From Macrothele yani (Eukaryota; Arthropoda; Arachnida; Araneae; Macrothelidae), in NCBI GenBank assembly GCA_039090855.1, contig CM076996.1:44606469-44670468 (forward strand): a stretch of 64,000 nucleotides of DNA, given 5' to 3'. A program made the position numbers and the translations under genes. Positions 53,160 to 64,000 of this stretch are shown piece after piece. The notes below the pieces were generated by a model that searched no databases, was not told the DNA's origin, and was given only the letters and a program-made list of their open reading frames with translations. Every line of letters starts with the position of its first letter. The first letter of the stretch is position 1.

Positions 53160-53549
53160 ACAGTATCCCTTTTGTTGACTCGTACCATACGGGATAGCAT
53201 TCGCTCACCTCAAGCAGTGGTGAGCTGTGGTTGGCCCACACCTTACCAGCGGTTCGTGGTTTTTCCTTCTTCGACCAGTTTTTGAAAGTTATAACCAAGG
53301 CTGACCGTGGCAAGGCAAGGCACGCCACAAGCCTTGCCGTCTCGGAAATGCTCTGACCAAGTCTTCTGGCCATTACAACTTGGCGTTTGTCAAACTATCT
53401 TGCTTTAAGTCCGCTGCCTTTCCCATCTGAAGAACAAGAAAAACATTGATTATCAGAGCTCAGTAGACCTTCACACCCAGCGTAGTTTGACTACGGTTGC
53501 TTTGATTTACATAAAGACGCGCTGGTCGTAATGTTTTGGCTCTTTGGTG
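53160..53549 (-). mobile_element. Tc1-like element fragment (5' end and transposase start)
   Basis: The outer end, reverse complement CACCAAAGAGCCAAAACATT, is at 53549, next to TA (53550-53551). The transposase starts MGKAADL at 53426, then MARRLGQSISETARLVAC after a frameshift, as in family T1. The rest is lost where the hAT element begins. Confidence 0.7.
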
Positions 53550-53854
53550 TATAACAGGTTTTCAGTTACGTGAATACAACTTACTTACAACCAGCGTTCG
53601 AATTCTCTGGCGGTCTGGTGGTCTCAGGCCACTACAAATCGAGTCGGAACACCAAATCTAAAATATTAATAGCTGTTTTCCGACGAACCAATCACATTTT
53701 TTCAAGTCATTAATTTCAGGAAAAAAGCTGAGGCATTTCCCCCGTGAGACTGCAAAATATTTTTCGTTCATGGTGCATAGCGAATAACTTATTAGTTATT
53801 ACTGTCCTCTCTAAAGTACAGAGGATGAAAATTGCTTAGTTTATGCATTGGTGA

Positions 53855-54050
53855 GGGAAAGTCCCTAAGCCGTTTCGCCCCAGATAGGTCCGCGTTCGAA
53901 TCCCGATGAGACATGGATGTTGTGTGTTGTCTTACGTCACTGGTTCTCTCCCTACTCTGGAACCAGTGTCCCTAAATTAGGGACGAGCGACTGCTTATAG
54001 CCCATCTAGTTGTTCACGGTGTTCGTTAATGCCTCCTGAAGTACACAACT
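53855..54050 (+). mobile_element. tRNA-derived SINE S1, copy 4 (head partly lost)
   Basis: The B box (GCGTTCGAATCCC, about 53891) and the full body (CCAGTGTCCCTAAATTAGGG) are present. A single tail segment with GTTCACGGTGTTCGTTAA follows. The A-box half is not recognisable. Confidence 0.75.
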
Positions 54051-54059
54051 TCAACGTAT

Positions 54060-54407
54060 CTTGATATTTTTTACTTTCAATATTATTTTAACTTCAATAT
54101 TTCCCTTTTTTTATTAATTTTATATAGAAAAAGGGCTTAACCTTCAGGCATTAAAATGTCAAACTCTGAAACAAACAAATCCCTAACTAAAGTACCTTAA
54201 AAGCAGCATCCCCCAGGCAAGATCAAACAGCTACACATTTGGCAGTCAGTCAAACACGTTGCTGATAAGTAAAGCCTGGATGTTCAAGCCTTAAAAACCT
54301 CCAAGATAAGCCACAAGCATTTACGCACTAAAAATCAGGAAATAGGCCCTAAAAACAGAAGAATTATGCATTTAACATTCCTGAAAGTTTGACTGTAGGA
54401 TTCATAT
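54060..54407. other. No gene recognised
   Basis: AT-rich, no supportable feature. Confidence 0.3.
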
Positions 54408-54757
54408 TGTAACGTATACTCTAGATTCACTTTCCTTTTGATTTTTACTATCTCTGGTTATTTTATTTTTCTATGTAAATTATCTTCTTACTGAACGAGA
54501 TGTTATTTCACCCGCTGAATGAGATCTGGCAATGAGTGTAAGTCATGACGTGGTGGTAGCCAGTATAAATAGGCGCGTTCAGCGATATCTAGGGAGAGCG
54601 TTTGTTGTTGTACGGAGAGCGTTGGTTGTTGTTGTTGTTGTATTGAGAGCTTCGTTCTATGTGATTAGTTTGATTCTTCATTATTGTGAAACGAGTTGTG
54701 TGTGTGCGTTGGATGATCAAGAGTTACATAATAAAAGAGCTTTGTCGTAAGTACGTC
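54408..54757 (+). repeat. LTR-like sequence with promoter and poly(A) signals
   Basis: Begins TGTAACGTATAC. It has TATAAATA near 54563, GTTGTTG repeats, then AATAAAAGAGC near 54729. This order is that of an LTR (U3, R, U5). The right edge and target duplication are not found, so this is tentative. Confidence 0.4.
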
Positions 54758-54759
54758 TT

Positions 54760-55110
54760 TCTCAATTCATAGTTTTTGTCAGATCTCTGTCTGGCTGTTA
54801 GGTTTATGTCATTAGTTTATTATCATTAACAACCAGCGTTAAGACTTTATTCATCCTAATTACTGCTACAACATTACTACCAGTTATAAGTTTGTTCAAT
54901 ACTATTACTACACTACTAGCAGGAGACTTTATTCATGATCTTAATTAACTAGTAACAACAACCATTTGAATTCACTATTTGAAGCTTAGTACGAGCATAT
55001 AATTCAGTAGTAGAAGCATTATAAAACATTACTAGCTTAGTTGAAAGCTTTATTTATTATAATTAGCTTAGCTAGAAAAAGTTTATTCATTATAATATGT
55101 ATATTTACAT
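54760..55110. other. No gene recognised
   Basis: Degenerate ATTACTAC and AGCTTAG repeats; nothing supportable. Confidence 0.3.
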
Positions 55111-55114
55111 CATA

Positions 55115-55717
55115 TAGATGCATGTACATTCTACACTAGAATATTTTCACGATTGTACATAACTAAATGCATTTTTATATTTTCGAAAGAAAAAGCGTTC
55201 CCTCTGACAGTGAAAATCTGCTTATATACAGAAAATGTCCTTTCCACATCCACAGAGGTTATCGATATGCATTTAAAAAACCACGCAAAGTAAATGGGAA
55301 ACACTTTCACAATCAATATTCTCTAATTGAAGAATTTGACACTTTTTTTAAATTTTTTCCAAACCAGCATTACTAGAGACCACATTGGAACACCCCCCCC
55401 ACACACACCCACACACCCACACCCACACCCCCACACCCTTTTTTTTTTTTTTGTATAGCTTGTCCTTGTACGCTAGGTATATTTTCAATGTCTTTCTTGA
55501 TGTCTTCTATCACTCTGAAAGAGTTTATTAAAATTTCATTCATTTTTCTCAGGTTAGTTAGAGCTATCAGAAGTTTGAAAAAATAAGCATTAATAAATGC
55601 GCGTTCATTGAAGATTCTTGAATTTCTTAAGAGTTGTTTGGCACTAATGATCAGAGAGGAATGCTCAACCGGAAGGGCATTCACGATATTTGAAATTCGT
55701 TTCATAATAAACTGCAA
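55115..55717 (-). pseudogene. hAT-type transposase C-terminal fragment
   Basis: The block SITSVDVERTFSVYKQIFT, then RGNAFSFENIKMHLVMYN (about 55160-55280), is the hAT dimerisation motif (S-x-x-x-E-R-x-F-S). An upstream block (55450-55717) reads LINSFRVIEDIKKDIENIP, like the helical region that precedes it in small hAT transposases. The two are separated by a C- and A-rich simple repeat at 55388-55453. No catalytic region or ends are seen. Confidence 0.6.
55388..55453. repeat. CACACCC simple repeat and T run
   Basis: Low-complexity CACCC/CACAC sequence followed by 13-14 T inside the hAT fragment. Confidence 0.9.
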
Positions 55718-55724
55718 TCGAAAT

Positions 55725-56640
55725 CCACATGTACCTCACCACACTTTAAAACTGGCTGTAGTGGGAGATTTAATTTTGGAGCCATTCCCTTAAATAAGTG
55801 AATTCGAAAGGAAGCTTTTGAAATAAAAAACGTGCGGGAGTAACTGCTTGGTGGAAAGGGCACAGCAGGAGTGCAGTATAACGCGGATAGATACTGTTCT
55901 TGCGTTTCACGGAGAGGCAGGGATCTGGCTTTCCTATCTTTGACAACAGCACACTCTTAGGGTGACTTTGAAGTAAAAAACCCCTTCCCATACATTGCTT
56001 GTTTCCTCTCTCTTGCTAAGAGTTTGCACTGTAAAAAAATTTCTGATATTCACGAGCCACTTTTCGTGATTCCATTCGTGAATAAACGACGCGTATTTCT
56101 GATAGTTCTGTAGCGAGATTGGACATTGTGGATAGCATATCGCATGAAACTTTGGTTATCGTGGCACCGGATATCCTTCCCCTCTACCGCATTTTGTACT
56201 TCAGCTATTATATATTGTGCTACCGTAAGAAACCGGGTATTTAAATTACTGTACAGGTGATTGTAGGATGTATATGTATCAGTCTGTGAAGTCCTTAAGA
56301 CAAAAACTGTTATAGCAATCAAGAGTAAATTTTATATTTAGAAGTTTTGTGAAATAATATTGTAGAATAAAATAGAACATTTCATCATTTTTTAAAGGCA
56401 ATTGAAAGTTAATGTTAGTTTTAAAAGATCTGAGGTTCCAAAGCATCCTGTTGCTTCGAAAAATCATGGTGAAAAAATACTTAATTTGTGATAAGTCCTC
56501 CTACAGAAAAAAAAATATTACAAATGTATCAAAATCAGTATTAAGCTTTAACAGAAAATAAAATGGCTAAATCCCTCGCATTAACGGAAAAAAATCATCA
56601 TCGCGCAATTAGTTTTACCTTGAAGATGAGTGTAATTCCT
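55725..56640. other. No gene recognised
   Basis: AT-rich; no domain in any frame. Confidence 0.3.
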
Positions 56641-56644
56641 GGGT

Positions 56645-56880
56645 ATTTCTGGCTGATTGGTGCGCGGTTTCTGTTGAGGCAACCCAAACAACCTCGGTTC
56701 GAATCCCACCACCAGCGCGAAAAGGATTTTCTGACGTCAGGGCTGAAAAATTCAGCGTTTTCCATTTTGCGAAATGTCTGTGTAAATACGGATAACCCTG
56801 AAACGGACTTTTCCACAATAAACGGAATTACAGACTGCGGAAACCCGTGAAAATACGGAAGTAAAAAAAAAAAACGGGAA
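56645..56880 (+). mobile_element. Possible tRNA-derived SINE relic
   Basis: GGTTCGAATCCCACCACCAG (B box and 3' acceptor-like half) lies at 56695-56714, with a weak upstream TGGCTGATTGG A-box-like stretch and an A-rich tail near 56860. Weak evidence. Confidence 0.35.
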
Positions 56881-57340
56881 CTTTTAAAAACGGAAATTTC
56901 GTTAAAAGACGGACACTTACCGGCAACTTTGCTGCACGTTATTTTCAGAAATTTTCCGTGAATTCATACCACTTATTTTTAACAGTACGGCGCAAATTTC
57001 GATAAACAATTTGTCTGGATCATGGATTTTGATGCTCAGAAAAAGTTTCGAATGAACTCTTACAAGCACAGATCCTTACGAGTGGAATGCTAGGAATTTA
57101 GTAAACGTGGTCTCTCTACATAAAGAAACATTAACATTGCTGGAGCAGTCGTTTAGTGGAGAGTAGATTGAACATTTCTCTTTTGATTGGAAATGGATTG
57201 GTTTGAGTATCACCATTTCGTAATGGGGAACAATTTTTTAAAGAGTGGTTTTGCTTTTGTACTACGATGCTGATAAGCGTTAAGTTTGAAAAACGATGAT
57301 TTCGTTTTTCAAAAGTACTTTTATGGAAAATATTCAGTAT

Positions 57341-58144
57341 GGGATAAAGATTAATGGAGATTATCTAACCCACCTTCGTTTTGCTGATGACGTAGTCATT
57401 TTTGCAACTACCCCATCAGAGCTGCAGAGTATGATCCAGGAACTTGCTGACAAGAGTAAAGAAGTGGGATTAAAAATGAACTTTCAGAAGACAAAAGTGA
57501 TGTTCAATGCTTTTACAAGGAATGAAGATTTATCGATTGATGGAGAAAAACTGGAGATAACAGATACGTATGTTTATCTTGGACAGCAGATATCAAGTGA
57601 GGGTCACATTGATGAAGAAATTAATCGGCGTACAAAACTTGCTTGGAGAGCTTTTGGAAGAAACAGCATAATTTTCAAGAGCAATATGCCATTATGTCTT
57701 AAAAGAAAAGTGTTTGATCAATGCATCCTTCCAGTGCTTACGTATGGTGCAGAGACGTGGACCTTAACTAAAAGAGACATACAAAGGCTGCAGACAACTC
57801 AAATAACCATGGAGAGGTGCATGCTTGGTATAACCAGGAGAGATAAGAAGAGGAACTCGTGGATCCGAAAAATGACGAGAGTGGAAGACATCATGATCAG
57901 AGTTAAATCCCTGAAATGGCAATGGGCTGGACATACTGTCAGAAGAACAGACCATCGATGGACAGCCGAAATTTTAGATTGGATTCCAAGGGACAGGAAA
58001 AGACCCAGAAAAAGACCACATGGGAGATGGGTGGATGAAATTCGTAAATATGCGGGAGTGACATGGAGGAGACTGGCACAAGACAGACCGTTGTGGAGGA
58101 AACTTGGGGAGACCTTCGTCCAGCAGTGGACTGATAATGGTTGA
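57341..58144 (+). pseudogene. RTE C-terminal coding remnant, copy 4
   Basis: The frame is open through LRFADDVVIFATTPSEL (RT active site), KMNFQKTKVM, the thumb, and the RTE C-terminal region LKWQWAGHTVRRTDHRW and KRPHGRWVDEIRKYAG, to the normal stop at 58144. It lacks the endonuclease and most of the RT, but the remaining 268 codons carry no defect, which points to a fairly recent insertion. Confidence 0.88.
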
Positions 58145-58163
58145 CAATGATGATGATGATGAT
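57341..58163 (+). mobile_element. RTE-type retrotransposon, copy 4 (strongly 5' truncated)
   Basis: Starts abruptly at GGGATAAAGATTAATGGAG, the GIKINGDYL region before the RT active site, and ends in (GAT)n. No clear target duplication is seen. Confidence 0.88.
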
Positions 58164-58590
58164 AGAAAGAAATCAGAGAACCGATTGGTGGACGTAGAGA
58201 TGTATTGCAGAAATGCGAAATTCAAACATCAGCTGCAGAAGTTAAGCGGATTTTTTTTTGAAAAAGTCACTGAATTCTTGTAGTGTAGAGCCCAGTAAAT
58301 TGCCATGGGAAGAAATAAATTCACAGTATCATATTGGGCATGGAAATGTTTTGGTTGTGACTGAAGTTTTACGTTCTGTTCTTTTTGCACATCAGCATAG
58401 TGTGAACGGGGGTTCAGGAATATAGAGCAATCAAAATATACTGGCGAAACAAACTGAACACTGAGACTCTTCCAGACTTAATGAGATTATTACTAAATAA
58501 CCCAGATGCTACACAATTTGATTCACTTCCGTCAGTGTCACTAGGGATCCAATCAAGTGAAAAGACAAAAAAAAATTGCTACTAAACGTT

Positions 58591-59719
58591 TATTATCAAT
58601 CCACTGCTGGACGACAGTCTCCCAAGTTTCTTCCACAACGGTCTATCTTGAGCCAGTCTCCTCCATGTCACTTCGACATGCTTTCGAATTTCATCCACCA
58701 ATCGCCCACGTGACCTTCTTCTGGGTCTTTTCCTGTCCCTTAGTATCCAATCTAAAATTTGGGTTGTTGTCCATCGGTGCTCTGTTCTTCTTGCAATAGA
58801 TCCAGCCCACTGTCGTTTCAGGATAAACGAGTTCCTCTCCTTATCTTTCCTGATTGCTTCTTTCAGTTGTCTGCAGCCTTTGTATGTCTTTTTTAGTTAA
58901 GGTCCATGGCTTTGCGCCGTACGTAAGAACTCGAAGGATGCAATGATTAAACACTTTTCTTTTAAGACATAAGAGCAGATTGCTCTTGAAAATTGTACTG
59001 TTTTTTCCAAATGCTCTCTAGCCAAATTTCACATGCCGATTAATTTCTTCATCAATGTGACCCTCACTTGATATTTGTTGCCCAAGGTAAATGTAGGTAT
59101 CGGTTATATCTAGATTTTCCCCATCGATCGATATATCTTCATTTCTTGTAAAAGCATTGTATTACATCTGTTTTGTTTTTTGAAAGTTCATCTTGAATCT
59201 CATTTCTTTGCTCTTCTCAGCAAGTTCCTGGATCATATTTTGCAGCTCTGAAGGGGCAGTTGCAAAAATGAGTATTTTATCAATAAGATGAAAGTGAGTT
59301 AAATAATCTCCATTAATCTTCATTCCCTTGTCTTCCCAGTTCTATGATTGAAAGACATTTTGCAACGTGGGATTGAAGAGTTTGGAAGATATGGTGTTAC
59401 CTTGTCTCACTCCCTTTCCAATTTTTTTTGTTGCTGTATCTTCAAGTAGCCGATACTTTGCATTTTCGTAGATGTTATTAATAATGCTAATGTATGCGTC
59501 TTCAGTACCGCAGGTCAGGTGATACGCAAACATAACAAAGCCTCTCTTTCACAAATGTCTCAACTCAGTCTTCTCGTGGTGCATCCTGTTCCTACTAAAA
59601 GAACTCCTACGACCGCCACATAGCGGAATAACTATACCACTGGGATTAGAGGGAATGCTATCCCACACTCATCAACTCGCTTGGCTCGTGTGGTGATTTA
59701 TGACCTACCCCCAATGATT
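58591..59719 (-). mobile_element. RTE-type retrotransposon, copy 5, with inverted 5' part
   Basis: From 58591 to about 59511 the minus strand carries the RTE 3' part, from CGTEDAYIS to the end. From about 59512 to 59719 the plus strand carries the RTE 5' UTR, starting GGTCAGGTGATACGC. A 12-bp duplication CTA(C/T)TAAACGTT flanks the whole (58579-58590 and 59720-59731). This is the structure expected from twin priming. The coding part is decayed. Confidence 0.85.
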
Positions 59720-59731
59720 CTATTAAACGTT

Positions 59732-60450
59732 AGATGCAACATACATGTTTATCAGTTGGCATACACATTGTAATCAGCGTGAAAACATTTTGTAATACTG
59801 TATTTGCGCTGCAACATTAACTTAATTTTACATTAAAGTTTATGCTTTACTCTTCTCCGCCTTGTAGAAGGACAATACAATTGATTCAGCGTGCAAATTA
59901 AATGCATTAGCATTGGTGAAATCCTCGGACCTGTAAAATTGCGTGCGGGCCATCAGCTTCTGGTATACACCGCAAGAACAGTCAAATTTGTTTTTGTTTT
60001 TTTCAAAATTCTACCACTGGTTATAGCAGTAATTCATTTACGGAGAATACGCTTTTCTTGCAGTTCCAGCTCTTCAGATTACAAAATTAGTATTCTTCAT
60101 CGCGTCAGGGTTTCCTTCGTACACTACATACACTGTACAGGTTAACCTACCATCACCAGATGACAATTGTGCAGCCACAAAAGCAACAAGAAAGATGGCA
60201 CGGAATACTCGGTTATAAAGAGCACGTCTTTTGTATCCTTTCCGACACGAAACAAATACTGTATTTCAAAACAGACTTCTAAAAAACCTAAAAATACAGC
60301 TAAAAAAATACACTTACACTACCTAGGGAAAACCCGTATAATTTAAAATACGCAGTGTGACTTGGATGTTTCGTAGTGAATAGAATCGGTTCAAAAAGAA
60401 AGAAAAAAAGAAATTAACCGCACTTCTAAAATCGATAAAACATTTACAAA
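59732..60450. other. No gene recognised
   Basis: AT-rich, no recognisable coding region or RNA gene. Confidence 0.3.
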
Positions 60451-60485
60451 ATACAGCAATGAGCCATTACATTATGACCACCTAC

Positions 60486-61517
60486 TTAATAAACTGTAGG
60501 ACCCACTTTAGCCCGCAAAATAGCAGCGGCCACTCGGCGAGGCATCGATTCGATGAAGTGGCGATGGGTATCCTGGGGTATCTGGTACCATAATGTCAAC
60601 AGCAGGTCCTCCAGTTCTCGTACATTTCGGGGTGGTGGTGATTTAGTGCGACTCGCTTTTCCAAGGCGAAACGCAAATGTTCGATTGGGTTCATGTCAGG
60701 TGAATTTGGAGGCCAGAGAATTAACAGAACACCACCAGCATGTTCCTCAAGCCACTCCTTAACGATTCTGGGAGTGTGGCAAGGCGCATTGTTCTCTTGG
60801 TAATGGCTATCACCATTCATGCAGTTACCATGAATGGGTGAACTTGGTCCGCAACGATGTCCAGATACCTGACAGCTGTCAGAGATTGTGCTATTGGGAC
60901 AATAGGGCCTAAAGTGTCCCAAGGAAACATCACCCACAGCATAACACCGCTGCAGCCGGCTTGTTTCTCCCAAGAGTGCATCCAGGTTCCATAGCCACCG
61001 TTGGCAATATCCGCGCTCGGCCGTCTACGTGATGCACCATGAATCTTGATTCTTCAGTCCAGGTCATTTTCTTCCCATCATCCACAGTCCAATCTCTATG
61101 ATCTTGGTCCCATTTCATGCGTTGTTGGCGATGACGTGCGGTGAGCATGGGGACCCGGCTGGGTCTTCGGCTACGCAGGCCCATGCGCAGAAGGCTGCGA
61201 TGAAGTGTATGCTGTGACACATTGTCCTGAGCACCACTGTTGTAGCTGCGGGTGATTTGTCGCACTGTATCCCTGCGGTTGCTGTGAACAATGGGCGGCA
61301 GTCTCCGCTGCCTTCTGGCATCAATGAGCTGCGGACGAAACACGGCTGGACGACTGTTCGTCGTTTGGCCATCTGAGCACCACTTTTGATACGCACTCAC
61401 TACAGCAGCACGTGCACAACCAACAAGCAGCGCCGTTTCCAAGATCGTAGTTCTGAGGCGCCGTGCCATCGTAATTTGTCTTTTATCAAACTCCGATAAA
61501 TCGGTAGCTTTTCCCAT
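60486..61517 (-). pseudogene. Tc1-like transposase, copy B
   Basis: The frame from 61517 reads MGKATDLSEFDKRQITMARR, LRMGLRSRRPSRVPML, MTWTEESRFMVHHVDGRA (first block; the usual SDE is TEE, so the catalytic Asp is replaced by Glu), then shifts frame near 60950. ENNAPCHTPRIVKEW (second block, also altered from DN) and NSPDMNPIEHLRFALEK follow. The end is at 60486. It is 344 codons long, normal for the family. Two frameshifts plus changed catalytic residues make it inactive. It has no SINE at the position where copy A has one. Confidence 0.85.
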
Positions 61518-61560
61518 TCTGACTCCTAACACTCTACTAACCGAAAGCCGATCCTCGGGT

Positions 61561-61564
<4 letters not shown>

Positions 61565-61628
<64 letters not shown>
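61565..61628. repeat. (TA)n microsatellite, about 64 bp
   Basis: A pure TA run between the Tc1 5' region and the 3' end of Penelope-like copy B. Confidence 0.95.
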
Positions 61629-61631
<3 letters not shown>

Positions 61632-63712
61632 TATAAAGAAGATACCTAAGCAAAAAAATGCAAATATAATTTTGACTCACACCTAGTACAACATAGAAAA
61701 GGTTATGCATCTACCTGTGTGAGTAAAAGGAGAAAAAGACAAAAAAATAAAATAAAACAACTGAATGTAGAAGGTGTCGAGAATACTGAGCCTTGGCTTT
61801 ATCAAGGACCAGCAAAAACTCTGCATTTTCTCACTTCTACAAAGACCTAGTTGGAAATGGGTTTCTGCAAGGCCATAGATGCAAGTAACATTCCCACCTA
61901 AAATAGTTTAAAACATATATATATAAGTCATGTCCTCCCGTAGAGTTGCATGACCTAGCACTAGTTAACAATTTCGCTTGCATCCATTAACTTTCATGGC
62001 CCGACCCATGCTCTTCATCTGTTACTATTAAACAGAGAGAAGAAGATTAAAGAGAACTCAAGCTGTGAGAGTGACATAATAATTAGAAATGATTTTCAGA
62101 CATAACGAAATTCCAAGTTCGTTTGAGAGAGAATTTAAACCTGAAAATCAATGCAAAGAAATCCAAATTTTACATTGCAATTAAAAAAGGAAATGTTAAT
62201 TTTTAACGAACAGATTTTTGAAAGAAAACTTGAGTCTAAAACCCCTACTCTACAACTTATGACAGCACGAAAACGAGAATAAGTTAAAGATAATAATTAA
62301 CTAAAGAAAACTTTGTGAAAGTTATATACCTTAAACAGTTAGTTGCAATATGTACAAAGTATTTCAGCAGTGCTTTAAGTGCATAATTAATTAGTTATTA
62401 AGAACTTAACTACTTTGAAAAAACAGCGCAGAGACAGCGCATAGAAAAGGAACAAGCTTAGCCATCTTCTGTTCCTAGGTACCCCAAAAGACGCTCAAAG
62501 TTACAAAGAAAAGAAAGAGTTAAAACCCGCAAAAATGTTAACAGACAAACCAATGCCTAAAAGCTGAAAAGCTAAAAAACGACAGAGAATAAGTACAAAC
62601 ATTGAACTTATAAAACCTAGAACCCAAAAACAAGGAAGAGAGCTTACCTCTTGTGTGACAAAAACTTTTCTCCTCACAAGAGAAGAACATGGCTGACCTC
62701 TTCCGCCACTCCCTAGACGCTGGGGGGCAGTGAGGGTGGGGCTGATGGCCTCCTCATACAGCAAGAAAACAACGTGCGGAGATTTTAACCAGAGAAAAAA
62801 AATATATAAACTTAAGACTGTGGATCTGTATGATCAGAAAGAGCAGAATTAACTCTCCAGAATACATGAGAAATATTATAAAATACACGAGCAGTTTATT
62901 CAATAATCTTTGCATGTATTAAATCACCTTAGTGAGCTTCTATAGATTAATCAGAATCTTATTAATTTTAATGTTGGTTTTATAATTTTTAGTATAGCTA
63001 TCCTAGTGATGAATAACTAGTTTTCTTTTTTATTTGTTTTTATTTTCTTTTATAAACAGATTTTTAAGCTTTTTTTGTGATTTTGTTTATATTATTTAAT
63101 TTTTTTGTTTTAATAGGACCGTCATATCCATAGCACTAAGGTTCCTTTAGGTAGTTAATAGGCATCCTCTAGCCAACTTCCTTACGGCTTTGATTGGTCA
63201 GAATCATATTATTAACTGTGTAGAAAATTAAAGCAGATCAGCCAACCTTACTCTATTATTCAGAATAATTTTTCTTAAAGTTCTTTTGATGAAAGAAGAA
63301 GGAATTTCGTTCTCTAGAAAACTTTCTAATAGTATATTAATGTGGTAATTTAAGTACAAATTGTTGCTGCAAATTCTTGAAATTCTTAGGACCTGAGAAA
63401 TTAGTACATTCTCAATTACTTTGGTTGAAATGTTATTATTCCAGTGTAGATATTTAATTACTTTGAAAGGAAAATTAACTCTTTTATCAAAGAGGCTAAT
63501 AGATGGGTTACCTCTGTTGAGCTTAATGCTTAAGTCTAGGAACTCAAGTTCCTGATTACTGTGGTTGGTTTTACATAAGTTAAGAGAGCTTGGATAGATA
63601 TTATCAAAATCACTCTCTATAACTTCTGAATTATTGATACACAGCAGATCATCAATATATCTAAAAGTGTAAAGGTAGTTATCTGAGCAGGTGGGGTGAT
63701 TTTTAATGAATT
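61628..63712 (-). mobile_element. Penelope-like retroelement without endonuclease, copy B (5' truncated)
   Basis: It matches copy A from its 3' end (34483 corresponds to 61628) to about 36585. It then stops at a short TA run (63713-63724). Inserted in the 5' region of a Tc1 element, near its TATA-like sequence. Confidence 0.85.
63228..63711 (-). pseudogene. Penelope-like reverse transcriptase, C-terminal part
   Basis: It retains FIKNHPTCSDNYL, the active site FRYIDDLLCINN, LEFLDLSIKL and SLFDKRVNFPF, with the same end RKIILNNRVRLADLL as copy A. No stop is seen in this part, but motifs upstream of the active site are lost by truncation. The frame runs on into Tc1 sequence, which is not coding. 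Confidence 0.8.
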
Positions 63713-63824
63713 TATATATATATACATACTTCTCTGTGAACTTCACCTCTGCCACCGTTCGGTCTCCAGACGCGCTCATTTCTCTTGGCTGGGGGTGGTC
63801 ATAATATAATGGCTTATCGGTGTA

Positions 63825-64000
63825 GAAATAGCTACTTATTCCTATTATTGCAATAGCAGCTGAAAAGTGCGTGTTGCAAAATTTAGAAATTGTGCACAAA
63901 AAGTTTCTCATAGCGGAAATATCAGAGGCAAAGAGGATTTTCAAACTGAAGAATGAGAAGGAGAGAATAGAGTACAACGTGATGCAAGTTTACATGCGCT
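63825..64000. other. No recognised feature (right flank)
   Basis: Sequence after the Tc1 right end; no domain or repeat is recognised. Confidence 0.35.

Larger units (their letters stand above)
60454..63822 (-). mobile_element. Tc1-like transposon, family T1, copy B (split by Penelope-like element)
   Basis: The left end lies after TA at 60452-60453 and carries CATTACATTATGACCACC. The matching right end lies at about 63725-63822, next to TA at 63823-63824. The 5' region between about 61565 and 63724 is occupied by a Penelope-like element and (TA)n. Flanking Tc1 sequence on both sides aligns with copy A (positions 152-298). Confidence 0.85.

Noticed and set aside
63825..64000. Start of a host exon at the right edge
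   Set aside because: The minus-strand frame runs through the Tc1 end and the plus-strand sequence shows no domain; too short to judge.

Overview
This window looks like a piece of a large, repeat-rich arthropod genome (probably an insect; the group cannot be fixed from the sequence alone). No conserved host protein-coding gene is visible. Almost every recognisable open reading frame is a transposase or a reverse transcriptase, most are broken by stops and frameshifts, and the background is AT-rich with many (TA)n tracts. The evidence for an arthropod is the mix of mariner, Tc1, RTE and Penelope-like elements and tRNA-derived SINEs. An arthropod-style TATA/initiator layout in one promoter also fits.

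Layout, left to right. 0-7.4 kb: a Tc1-like element carrying a SINE, a Penelope-like element with a GIY-YIG domain, and a second Tc1-like element split by a miniature LTR retrotransposon (TRIM) whose LTRs contain tRNA-like sequences. 7.4-11 kb: a mariner end joined to a SINE whose tail has grown into a 32-bp minisatellite, then one mariner nested inside another. 12.4-23.9 kb: an L1/Tx1-type LINE inserted in a 96-bp satellite, with an almost intact RTE element inserted in its 3' region. 24-25.5 kb: a decayed Tc1, a 43-bp tandem repeat and a tRNA-bearing LTR relic. 25.9-38.2 kb: a mariner split by an 11.1-kb unit with ~130-bp inverted ends, filled with two RTE copies, a second TRIM, a large palindrome and an endonuclease-less Penelope-like element. 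38-48 kb: a tRNA-SINE cluster and two mariners. 48.5-54.8 kb: GC-rich and AT-rich Tc1 elements, a hAT element containing three heat-shock elements, a SINE and LTR-like sequences. 55-64 kb: hAT remains, two RTE copies (one with a 5' inversion) and a Tc1 element interrupted by a second Penelope-like copy.

The nesting gives a relative history. In several cases removing the insert and one target duplication restores the reading frame or structure of the host element: TRIM in Tc1, SINE in Tc1, the 11.1-kb unit in mariner. In others the duplication or the flanking host sequence identifies the site: RTE in LINE, Penelope-like in Tc1, mariner in mariner. The most unusual items are the TRIM family with tRNA genes in its LTRs, the 11.1-kb TIR unit, the heat-shock-type promoter inside a hAT element, and a possible HDV-like ribozyme at the RTE 5' end.
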